A stretch of 64,000 nucleotides of DNA from Todiramphus chloris collaris (Eukaryota > Chordata > Aves > Coraciiformes > Alcedinidae): NCBI GenBank assembly GCA_025345505.1, contig JANVCC010000018.1:34904959-34968958 (forward strand). The letters run 5' to 3'. The position numbers were made by a program, and so were the translations under genes. Shown here in pieces: positions 11,501 through 23,674 of the stretch. The stretch's first letter is position 1. Every line of letters begins with the position of its first letter. The notes under the pieces were generated by a model. It saw only the letters and a program-made list of their open reading frames with translations, had not been told where the DNA came from and did not search any database.

Positions 11501-14398
11501 GTTATGTGAAGTATCTTGTCATACATTCCCTTTCAACCTCTTATCAATAATATGCCTACTATCCTGGATGTGTTGAAATTACCATAGAAAAAATAAAGCA
11601 GTTTTTTTAATAATAAGCTGAAATAAAAATAATAATCTTTCCAGGTAGCTTTTCTCACTAAGAAATTTTGAAAAAAATCCTTTCAGTACATTTACTCTGA
11701 TTCCAATCACAGCCTTTCTTGAACCAGAACAGAGCAGAGTTCTGGTGTTCAGCTGCAGCTCAGCTCTTATGAACCACCACATTTCAGTTTGGCTGCCATC
11801 TTCAAGAAATAAAAAAAATTCCCTTGCTATTTAATGAAGTAAAGTAAATATGTAACTGTACAGTTTGCACAGTCCAAACTTCCATTTATCTACCATAAAA
11901 AAAAAAAAGAAAAAAAAGCTCAGACTTCGCATTAGAGAAAGAGTATTTAAATTAAAAAGAAAAAAATTTATGCAAGTGATCTTCTGAGTCTTTCCTTTAA
12001 AGTCAAACTTTGAAGGATTCAAAACATCATAACGTTTTAACAAAACTTTTCTGATTTCTCCTTTTTAAGGACAGTTTTACTCTGAGTTTTTAGCCAAATA
12101 GAATTTCTATTAGAAGAATGGGTTGTGGCAGTAATATCCACTGTAATTTGGGATTAGGTTATTTGAAATCATGTTCTTACCAGAATGTAGTCAAACAGGA
12201 CTTTCTCCTACTTGCTGGAAAGCTGAGGCTTTGGTAGGATGGAATAGGGTTCAGGTTATTTGGTTGTTTTAATTTTGAATGGTGTGATAAGGGCAAAAAT
12301 AAGTGTCTTGAGAGAAAACAGGAGGGAACAACTCTCTCCAGTCATTCCTTGTGTCTGTCCTCACAGTGTTTTCCAGCAAGAGGCAAGAGGAATTGCATGT
12401 AAGGTCCTGACCAAGCCTCATCAATCCACAATGCAGCATAGTCAGTGAAACACTTTTTGAGACAGTTTTTCTGACAAACACTAAGAAGTATTTGCATTTG
12501 TCTTATTTTTTCTTCAGAACCGTAACCAGATTTGGGCAGCTTTTTTTGGGCATATAATTCCTGCTTGGTGTTAGGGCAGACTTCCTTCCAAATTTCAGCC
12601 ATTGATACAAGGATAGGAGGCAAAGCTAGAACTTTTCAGAAAGGAGTAAACTATCACAGAATAATTCAGGTATAGATACCATTTCCAAGACAGCTATTAT
12701 GAGTGACCTCCAGTGTTTTACATATCTTTGTTGTTGGATTCAACCATAACTGTTTGTTTTGTTTTTTTTTTTTTAATGAAAATATTCTTTTAGTGCATAA
12801 TTGTATACGTCTGCATTGGAATCCATATAGTTGTATCTGTTCCAATGTTTTTTTTCGGTGTTGGAGGAAACTAAATTCAATTACAAGTGGTTTATTTCCT
12901 TCCATGTAAATTTTAAAAGGCAGTTCGTGCAGTTCTGCATGCACAGAGGTGACAGACATACATTATTACAGACATAAGCACCTTTCAGATGAGTATGAAG
13001 GAAAGCATAGTCTTCATTGTCAATATAGTGCTGAGAATGATTGTATTTTAATTTGATGTTTGCCACCTGCATGTTTCATAAAAAGCACTAAACACAAAAC
13101 CAGGAGAGAAAGAAAAACAAATCCCTGACTTCTCAGCCTAGAGCTGGAGTTATTTCAGGAACAAGCTGCATTGGTTTTCCTTGGGACTTAAAAATATACA
13201 AGAGACAGTGGTTTCCAGAAAAGAATCAAATGGGACTAAAAGCCAGAACAGGAAGAAAGAGAAAGACCCTTCCCAGATGCTGCTTTGTTTTTTTACTGGG
13301 TTATTCTGGTCTGGACATTGGGAACATGGTATTCCACCAATCATGACAGCTCCTCCTGTGGCTAGTCACAAATCTACCCCTCCCAGGGAGAAGAAAGCCA
13401 AGGGAACTGAAGAAAATTAATTTCTGAATGCAGTATGTTTGTTAGGGAAGCACAATATAATAAAGCAGAGCATTTCCGTCATTAGCCATTGCTAACAGTG
13501 GGAAGGACTGGCAATGTCTCAGCAGCACCAGATCTAGAGTGTTCTCTTTTACCTCCAGTGAGAGTGAAGGACAAAATCGGGACGACTAGCAGCACCCTAG
13601 GGTAGGGTCTCCTACTCCTAATAGGGTTACTGATAAGCTTTTTCTCATTAACAAACACAATAGAAGAAAATCCTTTGAGCCTCCTCATAATTTCTTGGAT
13701 GCTAAATCCATTGCTTCAGCGAGTTCTCCTCAATTTTTTTGTTATTTATACAGGCAAAACCTGGGCTCAGGCTCTTCTTCCTTCTCCTGAAGTGTGTAAA
13801 ATGCTGCTGACAGGGAAAATGGTAGTGCTTTATCTGGAGGTTTTGGGGGGCCACTTCTGTTGCACACCTGAGGATGTAGGTCTTTTCCACTGACTCTGAC
13901 ATTATCTTATCGCAGCTGACTGCCATCTGAGGCACACTGACTACCTCCTTTCATTATGGATGTGGTGGTACTACCAAAGAGGGGAAATCTGTGCATTGCA
14001 GTATCTGCTAATACAGACATGGATGATGACATTGTATTGTGCATTTGAGATAATGAATTTGGTTTGCTGAATGCGTTAAAAGCAGAACAGTGAATCACAC
14101 ACACTTTTTGTTCCATGAGAATGTAAGCCCACTTATCTTATAAGCTTGGTCGCGTTACTTCTCAAGATAAATATAAAAGTTGCATTTAGATTATAGTCCT
14201 TTTGAACCTGGGAAGGCTTGTCTTCATCTTGCTGTGTTGCTCAGGACAGGCAGTCATGGGTCTGGATCCCATTTTAATAGACACTTTACAAATATATCAT
14301 AAAGACCTTTTAAGTATGAAGCAATAGATGGATACAGACTGAGCAGGAATGACAAGATACGCCTTAGCTTTATAAGCAGTCATAACAGCTCTACCACT

Positions 14399-14428
14399 TC
14401 TTTTTTTTTCTTTTTTTTTCTTTTTTTG
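14399..14428 (+). repeat. T-rich low-complexity tract
   Basis: Three runs of T of about 7-10 bases are separated by single C residues. This is simple sequence of no evident function. Confidence 0.85.
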
Positions 14429-16054
14429 TGTTGGCAAAGGACATCTTGAGGAAGGATTTGAAGGATGATAACGAAGTAACTATCAATCTGCACTCTAATT
14501 ACAAGCATGCGACATGAAACTACAGTACTGCTTCATTCTAGTGGTTTGGGTTGTCCAGTGTCTGTAAGAGAAATGTCTTTGTTTTGTCTGGAGCGTTCCT
14601 AAAATCAGAGACTCTGTTCCAGACATCATGGTTAGCAATTGGTGTTTCAATACAGGGATTACTGATGTGAGAGACCTGGTTTGTGATAAAAACTGGTCTG
14701 TCTTTTGCTTATACAGTGGCTGATGACCAATTATGTAGTAATCTGGGTTTAGACCAGACTCAAAGCCCTTTGACTTGGGTTAGAACCTGAGCTCTGTTCT
14801 GTTTCTCAAGTCACTGGGTCTATTCTGTGGAAAGTTTGGGAGGTAAATGGGAAGATAAGGCAGTCCATTTCCCAGGATACTTTTCCAGTGAATCAACACC
14901 AAGTACTTAAGTCAAAGGGAAAAAGTACACATATTTATTTGGTGAGTAAGGCAAAAGTTTTGTAGAAGAAAAGGGGGTTGCATGGAACAGACAAGACCTC
15001 AAATCAGGAAAATTGACAGCTATATTTTTCTCTGTTTAAGCCTGGTGCTTTATTTTTGTTAAAATCTTGGATTTTTTTTTTTTAATCAGATGGAGTGCAC
15101 ATGGGTTGGTTTCACTGGAAATAAAATTCCAGAAAAAACCAAATTATTTATACTTACTCATTTACAGAAGGCAGCAAAAAATGTCCAAACACCAAATATG
15201 CCAATAATAGCAGTACAGTATGAAATGTCCAACAGAAAACTCCAAATTCTGCCTAAATTTCCCACATCACCAAGTTTAGCAAACTGTCACAAAACTAATT
15301 GTGCCTTCATAATTTAGTGGAAAAACTAAGAGTGCCCTGCAGCAAACCTTGTTGTGTAGCAGGCACAGTATTGCAGATATGAGGCTGCCTAACCCATGTC
15401 TCATGCATTTGTGCACTTGTTGAATACAGCTATTCTGTGAGCTCATTTTTAAGAAGGAAAACTCATTTTTAGCTTTTGCAAATATTAAGGGGATAATGTT
15501 TGTTAAGGGATGACATTTTGTGAGACTGTGGAGATTGCCTTGGTCTGGATGCAACATGAGCTTTGAAACTGAGACCATTTCAGAGAAGTCAGTACAGCTT
15601 CATCCTGCATAATATAAGTAAATGGGAAGAAGAGATCTTCTCCTTTTGATCACAATAAATTTTATAATCTGGATTATCAGTCCTGCCTTTTTATGCTCAG
15701 GTTGGCTTGCATCCTGGCTGATGGACATTGGTGGTCTGTGTGTCTGCCTGAGCCTGCCCTGCTGGGAAAACATCTGGGTAGAGGAAGACTGAATTTTATC
15801 TTCATGTTCCTTGTTACTGCCAGCCAGGATTTTTGCTGCTGTTGTACTCTTGGTTGTTGGCATGGACCATGTAACACCTTTTCTATGATATGCCATCCAA
15901 GTGTGTTAGGGTGTAATGCTTCATCATGAATGGCCACAGAACAGAAATGAAAAGATGTTTTCTGTAAGCAAAACAGTGAGACTCATCAAGAAAGGAGATA
16001 CAAGTAAACTGAAAACAGGCTGACAGCTGTTTGAAAGCAGGATACAAGAAATAA

Positions 16055-16089
16055 CTTTTTTTTTCTTTTTTCTTTTTTTTTTTTTTTTA
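16055..16089 (+). repeat. T-rich low-complexity tract
   Basis: T runs are interrupted by single C residues and end in a long uninterrupted T run. It could be a polypyrimidine tract, but the sequence just downstream (ACCTTTTCAG) offers only a weak acceptor and no donor pairs with it. Confidence 0.85.
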
Positions 16090-17897
16090 CCTTTTCAGAG
16101 TTTCAATTTTAGGGGTTCTTTATCTTGTAAAAAAGGCAACACATGGTGGCTTTTTGATATTACTTTATAAAACTGAGTGACTGGATGGGTATTCTTATTT
16201 TTCAGGATCACTTCTGTGAGAAACTATGCATCAGGAAGTAATGCTTTGCAAAGCTGGAGACATAAACTTGGCCTCCTACTCTTCTTTTTTCCTGATGTGT
16301 TTTATTTTGTTTTGTTTTTCTCTTCAGTCTCATTTATGTAATTTTCTTTTCCCCTTTCCATCCTTTTTAAATATTGATGATTTTGGTTTTGAAGTGTGTA
16401 AAAAGAGATGGAAAGGGTAGGTTCCACTTGTCAGTTTCATTTATCAAAATGTACAAAGATATCTGAGAATCCCAAAGGATGTAATTGAAATCAAACCTCT
16501 GAAGTGGTTTTAAGGCATTTCTAGCTAAACTGTTGAAATTTTTGTGTCTTTGTTGGCAGAATTGTCTTGTGGTGTCAAGTCATTGACATGGTGCCCTGCA
16601 GAAAAGAGAAACAATTAATAAGTGTATTTCCATTTAAAAAAATCCCCAAACCCACCTTTTTAAACCAACAATATTTCATAAAATACTGTTTAAATGTCTT
16701 ATACAAATGAAATAAATTTCTAATGGAGGGATGATGACTCCCCTCTTTCCCGTATCTGGAATGTACATTACCTTGGTCTGGTAAGTTTCCTGTCTTAGAA
16801 ATTTATATAACTAGATAGTAATGAGATAGTGATTCGTATAAAAAATCTACGATAAAACACACATTCATTCACACATTAGTGACATATATTAAATAAGAAA
16901 AATATATCCCTTCCACTCTCTTAGTTTAAAGCAGATCTTGTAAGTGAAATACAGATCCTATGAAAAGCCCTCTAGTTTCAACTGAAGAATGAGACATGCT
17001 GTTAGAATCTCCAAGGTTTGTCAGAAAAACTATCACCTTTCATTTTCAGCAGAGTATTCATACCTAATATTCCTAATAATGCATCTAGGCAATAACCTCA
17101 TGCACCATTGCCTCCTTTAGTTTAATTCATATGTATGCACATTCCCGGGCTCTTACTGCTGGCTGGTGCTGAGAGACCTGAATATTCTCCTCTCTGAGTA
17201 TGGTTGGTGCCACTGAAGAGATAGTAACATTAAAATTGCTGTAGATGGAAATGATGAATAACTATATTTCTGTACTATATGTCCATAACCCCAATAGGAA
17301 ATGAAGTTATAGATGTTCCTGTACACACTAAGGAATTTTTTCTTACATCACATTGTATTTCTTTACCATTTTTTTTCTTGGCTTCATTTGTTCTAGGTTC
17401 TCTGCACAGCTTCATCCTCTAGTGCAATTTCATAAAAAACTTGAGCTTCCATAAGGACTGAATTTGTATGATGATCAGTCATGAGGTGTGTGATTAATAT
17501 CCTGCTCAGAGGCTGGAAGAGATAAAGGTCAAGGAGAGAGCCAGAAGTGGGACTGAGATGTTTATTTCATGCTATTGACAGATAGGTCCAACTGCCTCAT
17601 CTCAAGTTCTTCCTCTATTCAAAGTATTCAAAATACATTCTGAATGCAACAAAGGTTTATGATAGCACTCAATGAGCCAAGAACGAAGCCAGTTAAATGA
17701 TAACATGAACAAATTATTGGAATACTGCAGAAGTGCTGAAAAGCACAGTAAGACCACTGTCGATTTTTATCCAAAACATATGGTTTTCTCCAGAGTGAAG
17801 TGACAGAGTTGTATCAGGATTGGAATTAGTAGGAGAAATGCTTTGACATCTAATAAGAAACAGTTCTTCCACATGAACAACATCATCATACATCAAG

Positions 17898-18151
17898 CTC
17901 TCCTCTCCTCTCCTCTCCTCTCCTCTCCTCTCCTCTCCTCTCCTCTCCTCTCCCTTTTCCCCCTCCCTTTTCCCTTTTCCCCTTTCCCCTTCGCCTTTTA
18001 TCCCTTTTCACTTTCTCTCTTCTCTTGTTCCCCTTCCCCTTGATCTTTCTTTTTTCCCCTTCCCCTTCCCCTTCCCCTTCCCTTTATCCTTTTCCCTTCC
18101 CTTCCCTTCCCTTCCCTTCCCTTCCCTCCCCTTCCCTCCCCTTCCCCTCCT
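17898..18151 (+). repeat. 254-bp polypyrimidine tract, (TCCTC)n then degenerate C/T
   Basis: The first 55 bases are a near-perfect TCCTC pentamer array. The rest is degenerate CCCTT, CCCCTT and CCCTTCC units. In the whole tract only seven purines interrupt the C/T strand. The pentamer array is mirror-symmetric, the property linked to intramolecular triplex (H-DNA) formation. Open frames on either strand are low complexity (Pro/Ser/Phe one way, Gly/Lys/Arg/Glu the other) and are not genes. Confidence 0.95.
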
Positions 18152-20027
18152 ATTTGATGATTTGTGAAGTATGCCATTCCTCCTGGACATATCACCTCAC
18201 ATGTGTCTGTGTTAAAGTGTATTTTGATCCAAATTGCTCTAACCATTGTATGCCCCAAATTATTTTCTAGATAGCAAAATGATAAATTTAAACAGCAGTC
18301 ATATTTTTCTGTTCTCTCTCAGTTCATGTTTAAAGATACCAAGAGCAAAGATGCTGAGACTAGAGCAAATTCTTGCTCATTATCTGGATTTATTTTCTGG
18401 ATCTCTGAGAAGCCAGCTTTTAATGCTTTTTAATAAGATTTTTTTTTTTTTTTTAACTTTGCACATTCAGATACCAAGGTGACGATGGGTGTAAGGATAT
18501 GAATAGAATAGCCTAATATTATGAAATATGCCATGTGGACAGCATTTTTAAACAGTCTTAAACTTTGGTAGTCTAAGAGATGTTGTTTTATGTAGGAATC
18601 ATTTCCAGATATTGAAGAAAAGTGTTAGTTTTCTCAGAAATGTTCAAGTAAAGTTGACTTTTATGTAACTGTGAAAAAATGTGCTGCTATGTGCAGAAAT
18701 GTTGAAGAAAAGTGCCAATTTCTATGTCTTTTCCCCTAATAATCCTAAAATGGTATTTATTTTCTTAAAGAAAAGAGCCAATATGTCTGCCTTGCCCAGA
18801 AATGTTTGTTTGAAAGCACATTTTGAAAAGTAAATATGATGATTGAATCAACACATTGAATTAATCGAAGAAATAACAAGTTCAAAGGCTAATAATGATA
18901 ATAATGATGATGATAATAGCAACAGAAGTCCAAACAGTGTAGATGTCATTAAAATGTAGACCTGTGGGAAAGGTTACAGTTTGTCAAATGAAAAAAAGAT
19001 TGTTTTTTTGCAAACCGTGAGAAAAACCAATGCCCTGGGATTAATTTACATACTATGCTCTTCATCATTATTTGGATGTCCACATAGAATGGGTGAATAT
19101 ATTCACAGTTCACGAAAAAGGAAAGATTTCTGGGACATGATTTTTTTCATCTGAAGATTCATAATGGAAGTAAACTTTTGTTTCTCATCAGTATCCAGAT
19201 TTAAGCATTTGTCACTGATTCAGGGGATAGAAACAATGCCATATGGTTTGAGTGGTCAATCACACAGTACAAATAATGAAAAGTGGTCAGAGTGAACATC
19301 TGGTGAACATTCTGAATCTGAAGATTATCCTGATTATTCTATGAATATTTATGAGTAAAAAACAATTTAATAATGAGCTAGTCCATTAGTACAGAAGCTG
19401 TTCACAGTGAAAAGACATAATTACATATTCAATCAATATTATTTCAAATGAATAATTGAATCAGTTCAAATTTAACATACTTCTGGTTATAACAAGTCTT
19501 TCACTCTGCTGGAATCTCCAGCTGTCTGAATGTGGAATCTGAAGGCAGTCTCTGCCAAGAGATTTTAAACTTGTGTTTAGACTTTGTTGTAGATTGTATT
19601 CACAAACAGTGCATCACAAAAAAAGGATTGTGTTGGTGTGTTTAGAATATATCTCACAGGCTTCAGAATGCAACAAACAGAATTGTAGATGTGTTCAATT
19701 GTGCAATCAATTAAGAGGAAGCTGAATCCACAGGAACTCAATATTTAGGAAAGCCCAAGTAGACATAGTCCTTACAAGATTTCTTTCTGTGTATCCCAAG
19801 CTTTCAGTAACTCCAAAGCTTGAGAGAATAGAGAGACTCACTAAGAACTGATAAAAGTTCTTTAGTAATGGCAGGGAAAAAAACCCCAAAATGCAAAAAG
19901 AGTTGTTAAACAACTGATGGGAGCAAGCACATGCTCCTAGATTTGAAATAAAACTTTGGTAACCCAGTCCACAGGATTTTTACAATGACTTTGATATATG
20001 AAGTGTCATAGTTTTCAAATTTGTTTT
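18152..20027. other. Unannotated AT-rich DNA
   Basis: No gene is visible. The interval holds a T16 run near 18440, a short TAATGATGA-like run near 18888-18918 and the degenerate repeat described separately at 18608-18830. The only open frame of note is 19707-19913 (minus, 68 codons), without motifs. Confidence 0.55.
18608..18830 (+). repeat. Possible decayed tandem repeat of about 30-40 bases
   Basis: By eye, a theme combining TTGAAGAAAAGTG with CAGAAATG recurs: TTGAAGAAAAGTG at about 18613 and 18703, a diverged TTCAAGTAAAGTT at about 18644, and AAGAAAAGAGCCAATATGT near 18769. CAGAAATGTT recurs at about 18635, 18693 and 18798. Copies are strongly diverged and unevenly spaced, so this is a tentative reading of an old minisatellite. 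Confidence 0.35.
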
Positions 20028-20132
20028 AGAATCACAGAATGCTAGAATGGTTTGGGTTGGAAGGGGCCTTAAAGGTCATCTAGTTCCAACACCCCTGCCA
20101 TGGCAGGGACACCTTGCACTAGATCAAGTTGC
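20028..20132 (-). mobile_element. CR1 3'-end fragment
   Basis: This is a short, severely 5'-truncated CR1 on the minus strand. The plus strand shows AGAATCACAGAATGCTAGAA, TTTGGGTTGGAAGGGGCC, GTTCCAACACCCCTGCCATG and ACACCTTGCACTAGATCAAG, matching the far 3' end of the copy at 63533-63984. Only the 3' UTR tip is kept, with no coding sequence. Confidence 0.93.
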
Positions 20133-22373
20133 TTGTTTTCCCCATCATGTATCCTTGGTGCTGCTTGTTTATTTCAAATGTGAACGCTTAGGAGCAGTGT
20201 CTGTCTCCCTTGCACATTACTTAACACCCTGAAGCTTGAAAATCATTGAAGTATTTAGATGCCATTGCTATATGGATAATAACAATTAGAATGCTATTCT
20301 TTGGAGAAATCCAAGCTGTCTTGCAGCATGAATTCATCAAGTTTTTTACAGGAACAAGGCATATATTTTTAAAGGATGTTTAATTTTTAGCACTGGTTTC
20401 AGATAATATTACAAGTCTATAAAAAAAATATATATGTATTCTGAATTTCTACAAAACTAGTTTATTTTCTTTAAAAATAATGAGTTTATACTAGTCATTT
20501 TTAGTGATGTTTCAGACTGAAATAACACTATAAGTAGCTGCAGAAAGTCTTGTGGCTCACACCACAGCAAGTTTTAAATATTATGCAGTCAATGGTGCAG
20601 TTTGTGCTCGGAAAAATAGATTAAAATAAAGTGCTTCCTAGATTTGTTTTCCCAAACCAGGCTAGGGGTGTGGCCAGCCTAAAGTACTTTCTGCAGTCAA
20701 ACATTTCTTTTGTTAGTATAGTAATGTTAAGATCTATTGAAACCACAACATTTTTCTTCAAAAAGGTGCTCTTATTTTGTTCTGTCCACAGTGTGCTAAG
20801 CAGCAACAACAGCTCCACTTGAAAATTATATCTTTATAAAAATTAACTGTGAGAAAAAGCTTTGGAAATTAACTCATATTCTATAAACTAAACGCTGCCA
20901 TTAAATTTCAAACAGGCAAAATGTTTGACAAATAAAATGTGTCCGATGCTAGCATTTCCAGAGTAGTCACTGGCTTAGCCTTTAGTCCATACTTATTGCC
21001 TCTTGCCATTCTGGCAAGAAAAAAAAAAAGAAGTTGCCATTGAAATCAATGATAAATCAAAATACTTTTCTGAGATGGTGGCAAAAGCTCTGCTTTCTTT
21101 ATATTTAGTCTTGTTTAAAAATCAAGAGTTTATGATGATGCTTCCGATAAAATACTATACTGTATTTCATAATTCTTTAGAGATACTTGATTTTCTATTC
21201 TATTGTCATCCTGATCACCAAATCACATTTACAAAATGCTACAGGCAGTAATCTGTCTTTTCTTATCCATATTTTAAAGCACTTTCCTCCCTCCTGGGCA
21301 TTGTCAAATAAGCAATAAAAAGTTACAATAATTTTGGTGGGAACAGAACATGATTGCTAGAGGAGCACAATTCTGAACTGTTGTTTTTTTTTTTTTTCTT
21401 TAAAGACCATTCAGAGCAGGTATTTTTCAGAGTAATGTTCAGGTGGGTCTCAGGAGAAAGGAGAATAGTCAAGAAAAATTTGAGTTGAATCTGAGTATCT
21501 TGCAGAAGATAGACTATAAACTTTGATTTTAGCATCCCAGGAAAGACCAAGTTCTTCTTAGGTTTAGTAAAAGTCACACATAAGATAATGGAAAATGTGA
21601 AAGCCTGCCTTTTTAGTTATGAGGAACTCAGGCAGCATGTCAATGGAAGAAAGATGTGTAAGTCAGAGAATCTGAACCAAAAAAGCCAGAAATGGAGAAC
21701 ATCAAAATAAAGAGGGTTACATTTCATATCCACCAAGAAAATGATTGCCTGAATCAGACAGGTGTTGTTCAAGCTCTTAGTGCTTAGTAATATGTTGCAG
21801 CCTAAGCAACAATAGAAACAGAGGAAAGGACAGAATTAGGGCTTCTGTTTTTAGCCCAGTTCCCTAGCTAGTTTCACAAAACATAATGGAAACTCCAAAA
21901 GATTCCTGTGACATTCCAAAAGATAAGCAACCAGGTTGGAGGAGAGAGCAAAACTCCCTTGACATTTCTGTCAGCCTGTGTTTATTAGACACCAGAGGCC
22001 CACACAAGAAAATAGCATTACTGCTCTTGCAAAATGGACAGTGTTTTAATGAGGGATTTAGAATTTAGGGGACAGCAGAGGATTCAGTCCTGAGAAAGGA
22101 AAACATGGTGTTTGTTAGCACCAGTGTCCACAGAATTACTCGGGTTTTTTTTGTATTGGCAACACTGTCCTGTGAGGGCAAATCTTTTACTTTTTAATTT
22201 TTGCCTCTACATTTTTATTTTTCTCTTGAGGACTTCATTTTCAGACAAGTCCTCCTCTCCAGACAGTCAGAGCAATATTGGTAACTAGACCAAAATGCCA
22301 TGTTGGTCTCTACACAGACCAAAAGGACTTCTGGTGATGGACAAGTCACTTTAGGCTGTAGGGGAGCTCCTAA

Positions 22374-22400
22374 ATGTTTGTTTGTTTGTTTGTTTGTTTT
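22374..22400 (+). repeat. (TTTG)n microsatellite
   Basis: About six TTTG units lead into TTTTTTCCCTACAG. The combined tract forms the pyrimidine-rich stretch of the acceptor-like site ending at 22410. Confidence 0.9.
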
Positions 22401-22410
22401 TTCCCTACAG

Positions 22411-22612
22411 AGTCTGATGGTTGATAAACAACCCTGGTGTCCCCACTCACAAAATCTGTCATTTCAAGTTAAGCAGATAACATCTTTTCTGGCCAAGGAT
22501 GTTGACAGCAATGAAGGTGGTGGCAGGCCAGAAGCTTACATAAAACCAGTGTTGCTCAGTGCTCCCAGACAACTTTAAACATGAGAAAAAATAAAAGGAA
22601 GTAGGAACATCA
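22411..22612 (+). other. Exon-like segment with stop and poly(A) signal (candidate 3' terminal exon)
   Basis: Gene identity is unknown. The plus strand has a good acceptor (TTTTTTCCCTACAG ending at 22410). An open frame of 55 codons follows, beginning SLMVDKQPWCPHSQNLSF and ending APRQL before TAA (22576-22578). An AATAAA hexamer lies at 22590-22595, about 12 bases past the stop, with CA dinucleotides 10-20 bases further on as possible cleavage sites. The frame is also open upstream of the acceptor. No protein family is recognised, and the order acceptor, frame, stop, AATAAA can arise by chance in 64 kb. It could be the last exon of an unannotated transcript, or nothing. Confidence 0.2.
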
Positions 22613-23030
22613 TAGCCTATGTTAGAGGTCTTGCTTAGCAAGGAAAAGACAGGTTAAATCCTCTCTTGGAGATGAGCCTGCGCCAGGAAGGTCTTTTCCC
22701 ATTATGTCCACCAAAAATGAGATGTCATGTGGACAGAAACCATTAACAATGCTGGTCTGAACATGACAGATCAATGATTCATAAAATATCTAAGGGCAAT
22801 GACATTAATGTGTTTAAAAGAAAAAGAAAAATCTCATTTGTGGTAATTACATAACTAATTTTTCATTTATTTTTGTAATGTTAGTTTATGTTTTGATTTG
22901 GCTTGAATGAAATTTCTTTTTTAACTCTTTTAGTTCAGCCCCAGGCTGCAAACTCTATTATTTGATGAACACTATGGAATATAGTTTATAAAGAGGATCT
23001 AAGTGAGTTATAGGCCTGTTGTTGCAGAGA

Positions 23031-23053
23031 AATAAAATAAAATAAAATAAAAT
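23031..23053 (+). repeat. (AATAA)n microsatellite
   Basis: Between four and five AATAA units. It contains several overlapping AATAAA hexamers, which arise simply from the repeat. Confidence 0.9.
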
Positions 23054-23636
23054 GTTTAGAGCCTTTGCAATATTTCACTTGGATAATGTCAAAACTGCAA
23101 TACAAAGAAATGAAATATATATAGGAATCTGATACTAAAATTATGATATAGAAGTTAAAATGAAATAATGGAAAAGGCAAATTGAAAGACAAAATTTTGC
23201 AATAACAAAATAAATTTTGTTGTCACCTGAAGAGCTGGTGCTATTAATTTTTTACCTCCTATTGTAAGCTGTCAAAGTTAACTCTCAAATGTTTCATACT
23301 TGATAAAAATATAGGTTTTGCTGTAAGAGTTAAACTATTTTGAATACCACTGGGAGTTTGTACCTACAACAGCATAATGTTGTTCCACTGTGATCTGTGA
23401 CAATCCCACCAATAGTAAAAAAAAAATATGATGGTGGGACTCACTTCTTTTTCCATATGTCTTAGAAAGGAAGTGGAAATGAATACATATTAACATTTTT
23501 CAGCAACGGAGATCACTGGTGAAAGTAAGAAGATGTCAATAGAAACAGATTCTGAAGCAGATGGTCTGGAGCTAGGATAGCTGAGTGCCCCAGTACAGGA
23601 AGAAGTGTGATTTCCTGAAGCTTTCTCTCCCTGCAG

Positions 23637-23674
23637 ACATGAACCACATCTTTCCATTCACCTCCTGGAAGCTG
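23637..23674 (+). other. Exon-like segment of 38 bases
   Basis: On the plus strand a pyrimidine-rich acceptor (CTTTCTCTCCCTGCAG, ending 23636) is followed 38 bases later by a consensus donor (AGCTG before gtaaga at 23675). The segment contains an ATG two bases from its start and is open throughout (MNHIFPFTSWKL). It could be a small 5' or internal exon. Nothing about the peptide is recognisable, and no partner exon can be assigned. Confidence 0.2.

Larger units (their letters stand above)
8521..17897. other. Unannotated DNA, 9.4 kb, no gene recognised
   Basis: I found no coding exon, RNA gene or LINE fragment here. It contains scattered T or A runs (for example around 11899, 12764 and 15071, plus those listed separately). 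A possible 32-base exon-like segment lies at 12367-12398 on the plus strand, where a pyrimidine-rich acceptor ending CACAG is followed by CAT and gtaagg. It is too weak to list as a gene. Open frames stay below about 130 codons and show no family motif. Confidence 0.5.

Noticed and set aside
12367-12398. 32-base exon-like segment (CACAG acceptor, CAT/gtaagg donor)
   Set aside because: The donor is weaker than consensus and the segment is very short. Such pairs are frequent by chance.
17998-18258. Gly/Lys/Arg-rich minus-strand frames
   Set aside because: Translation of the polypyrimidine tract. No unique sequence supports a protein.
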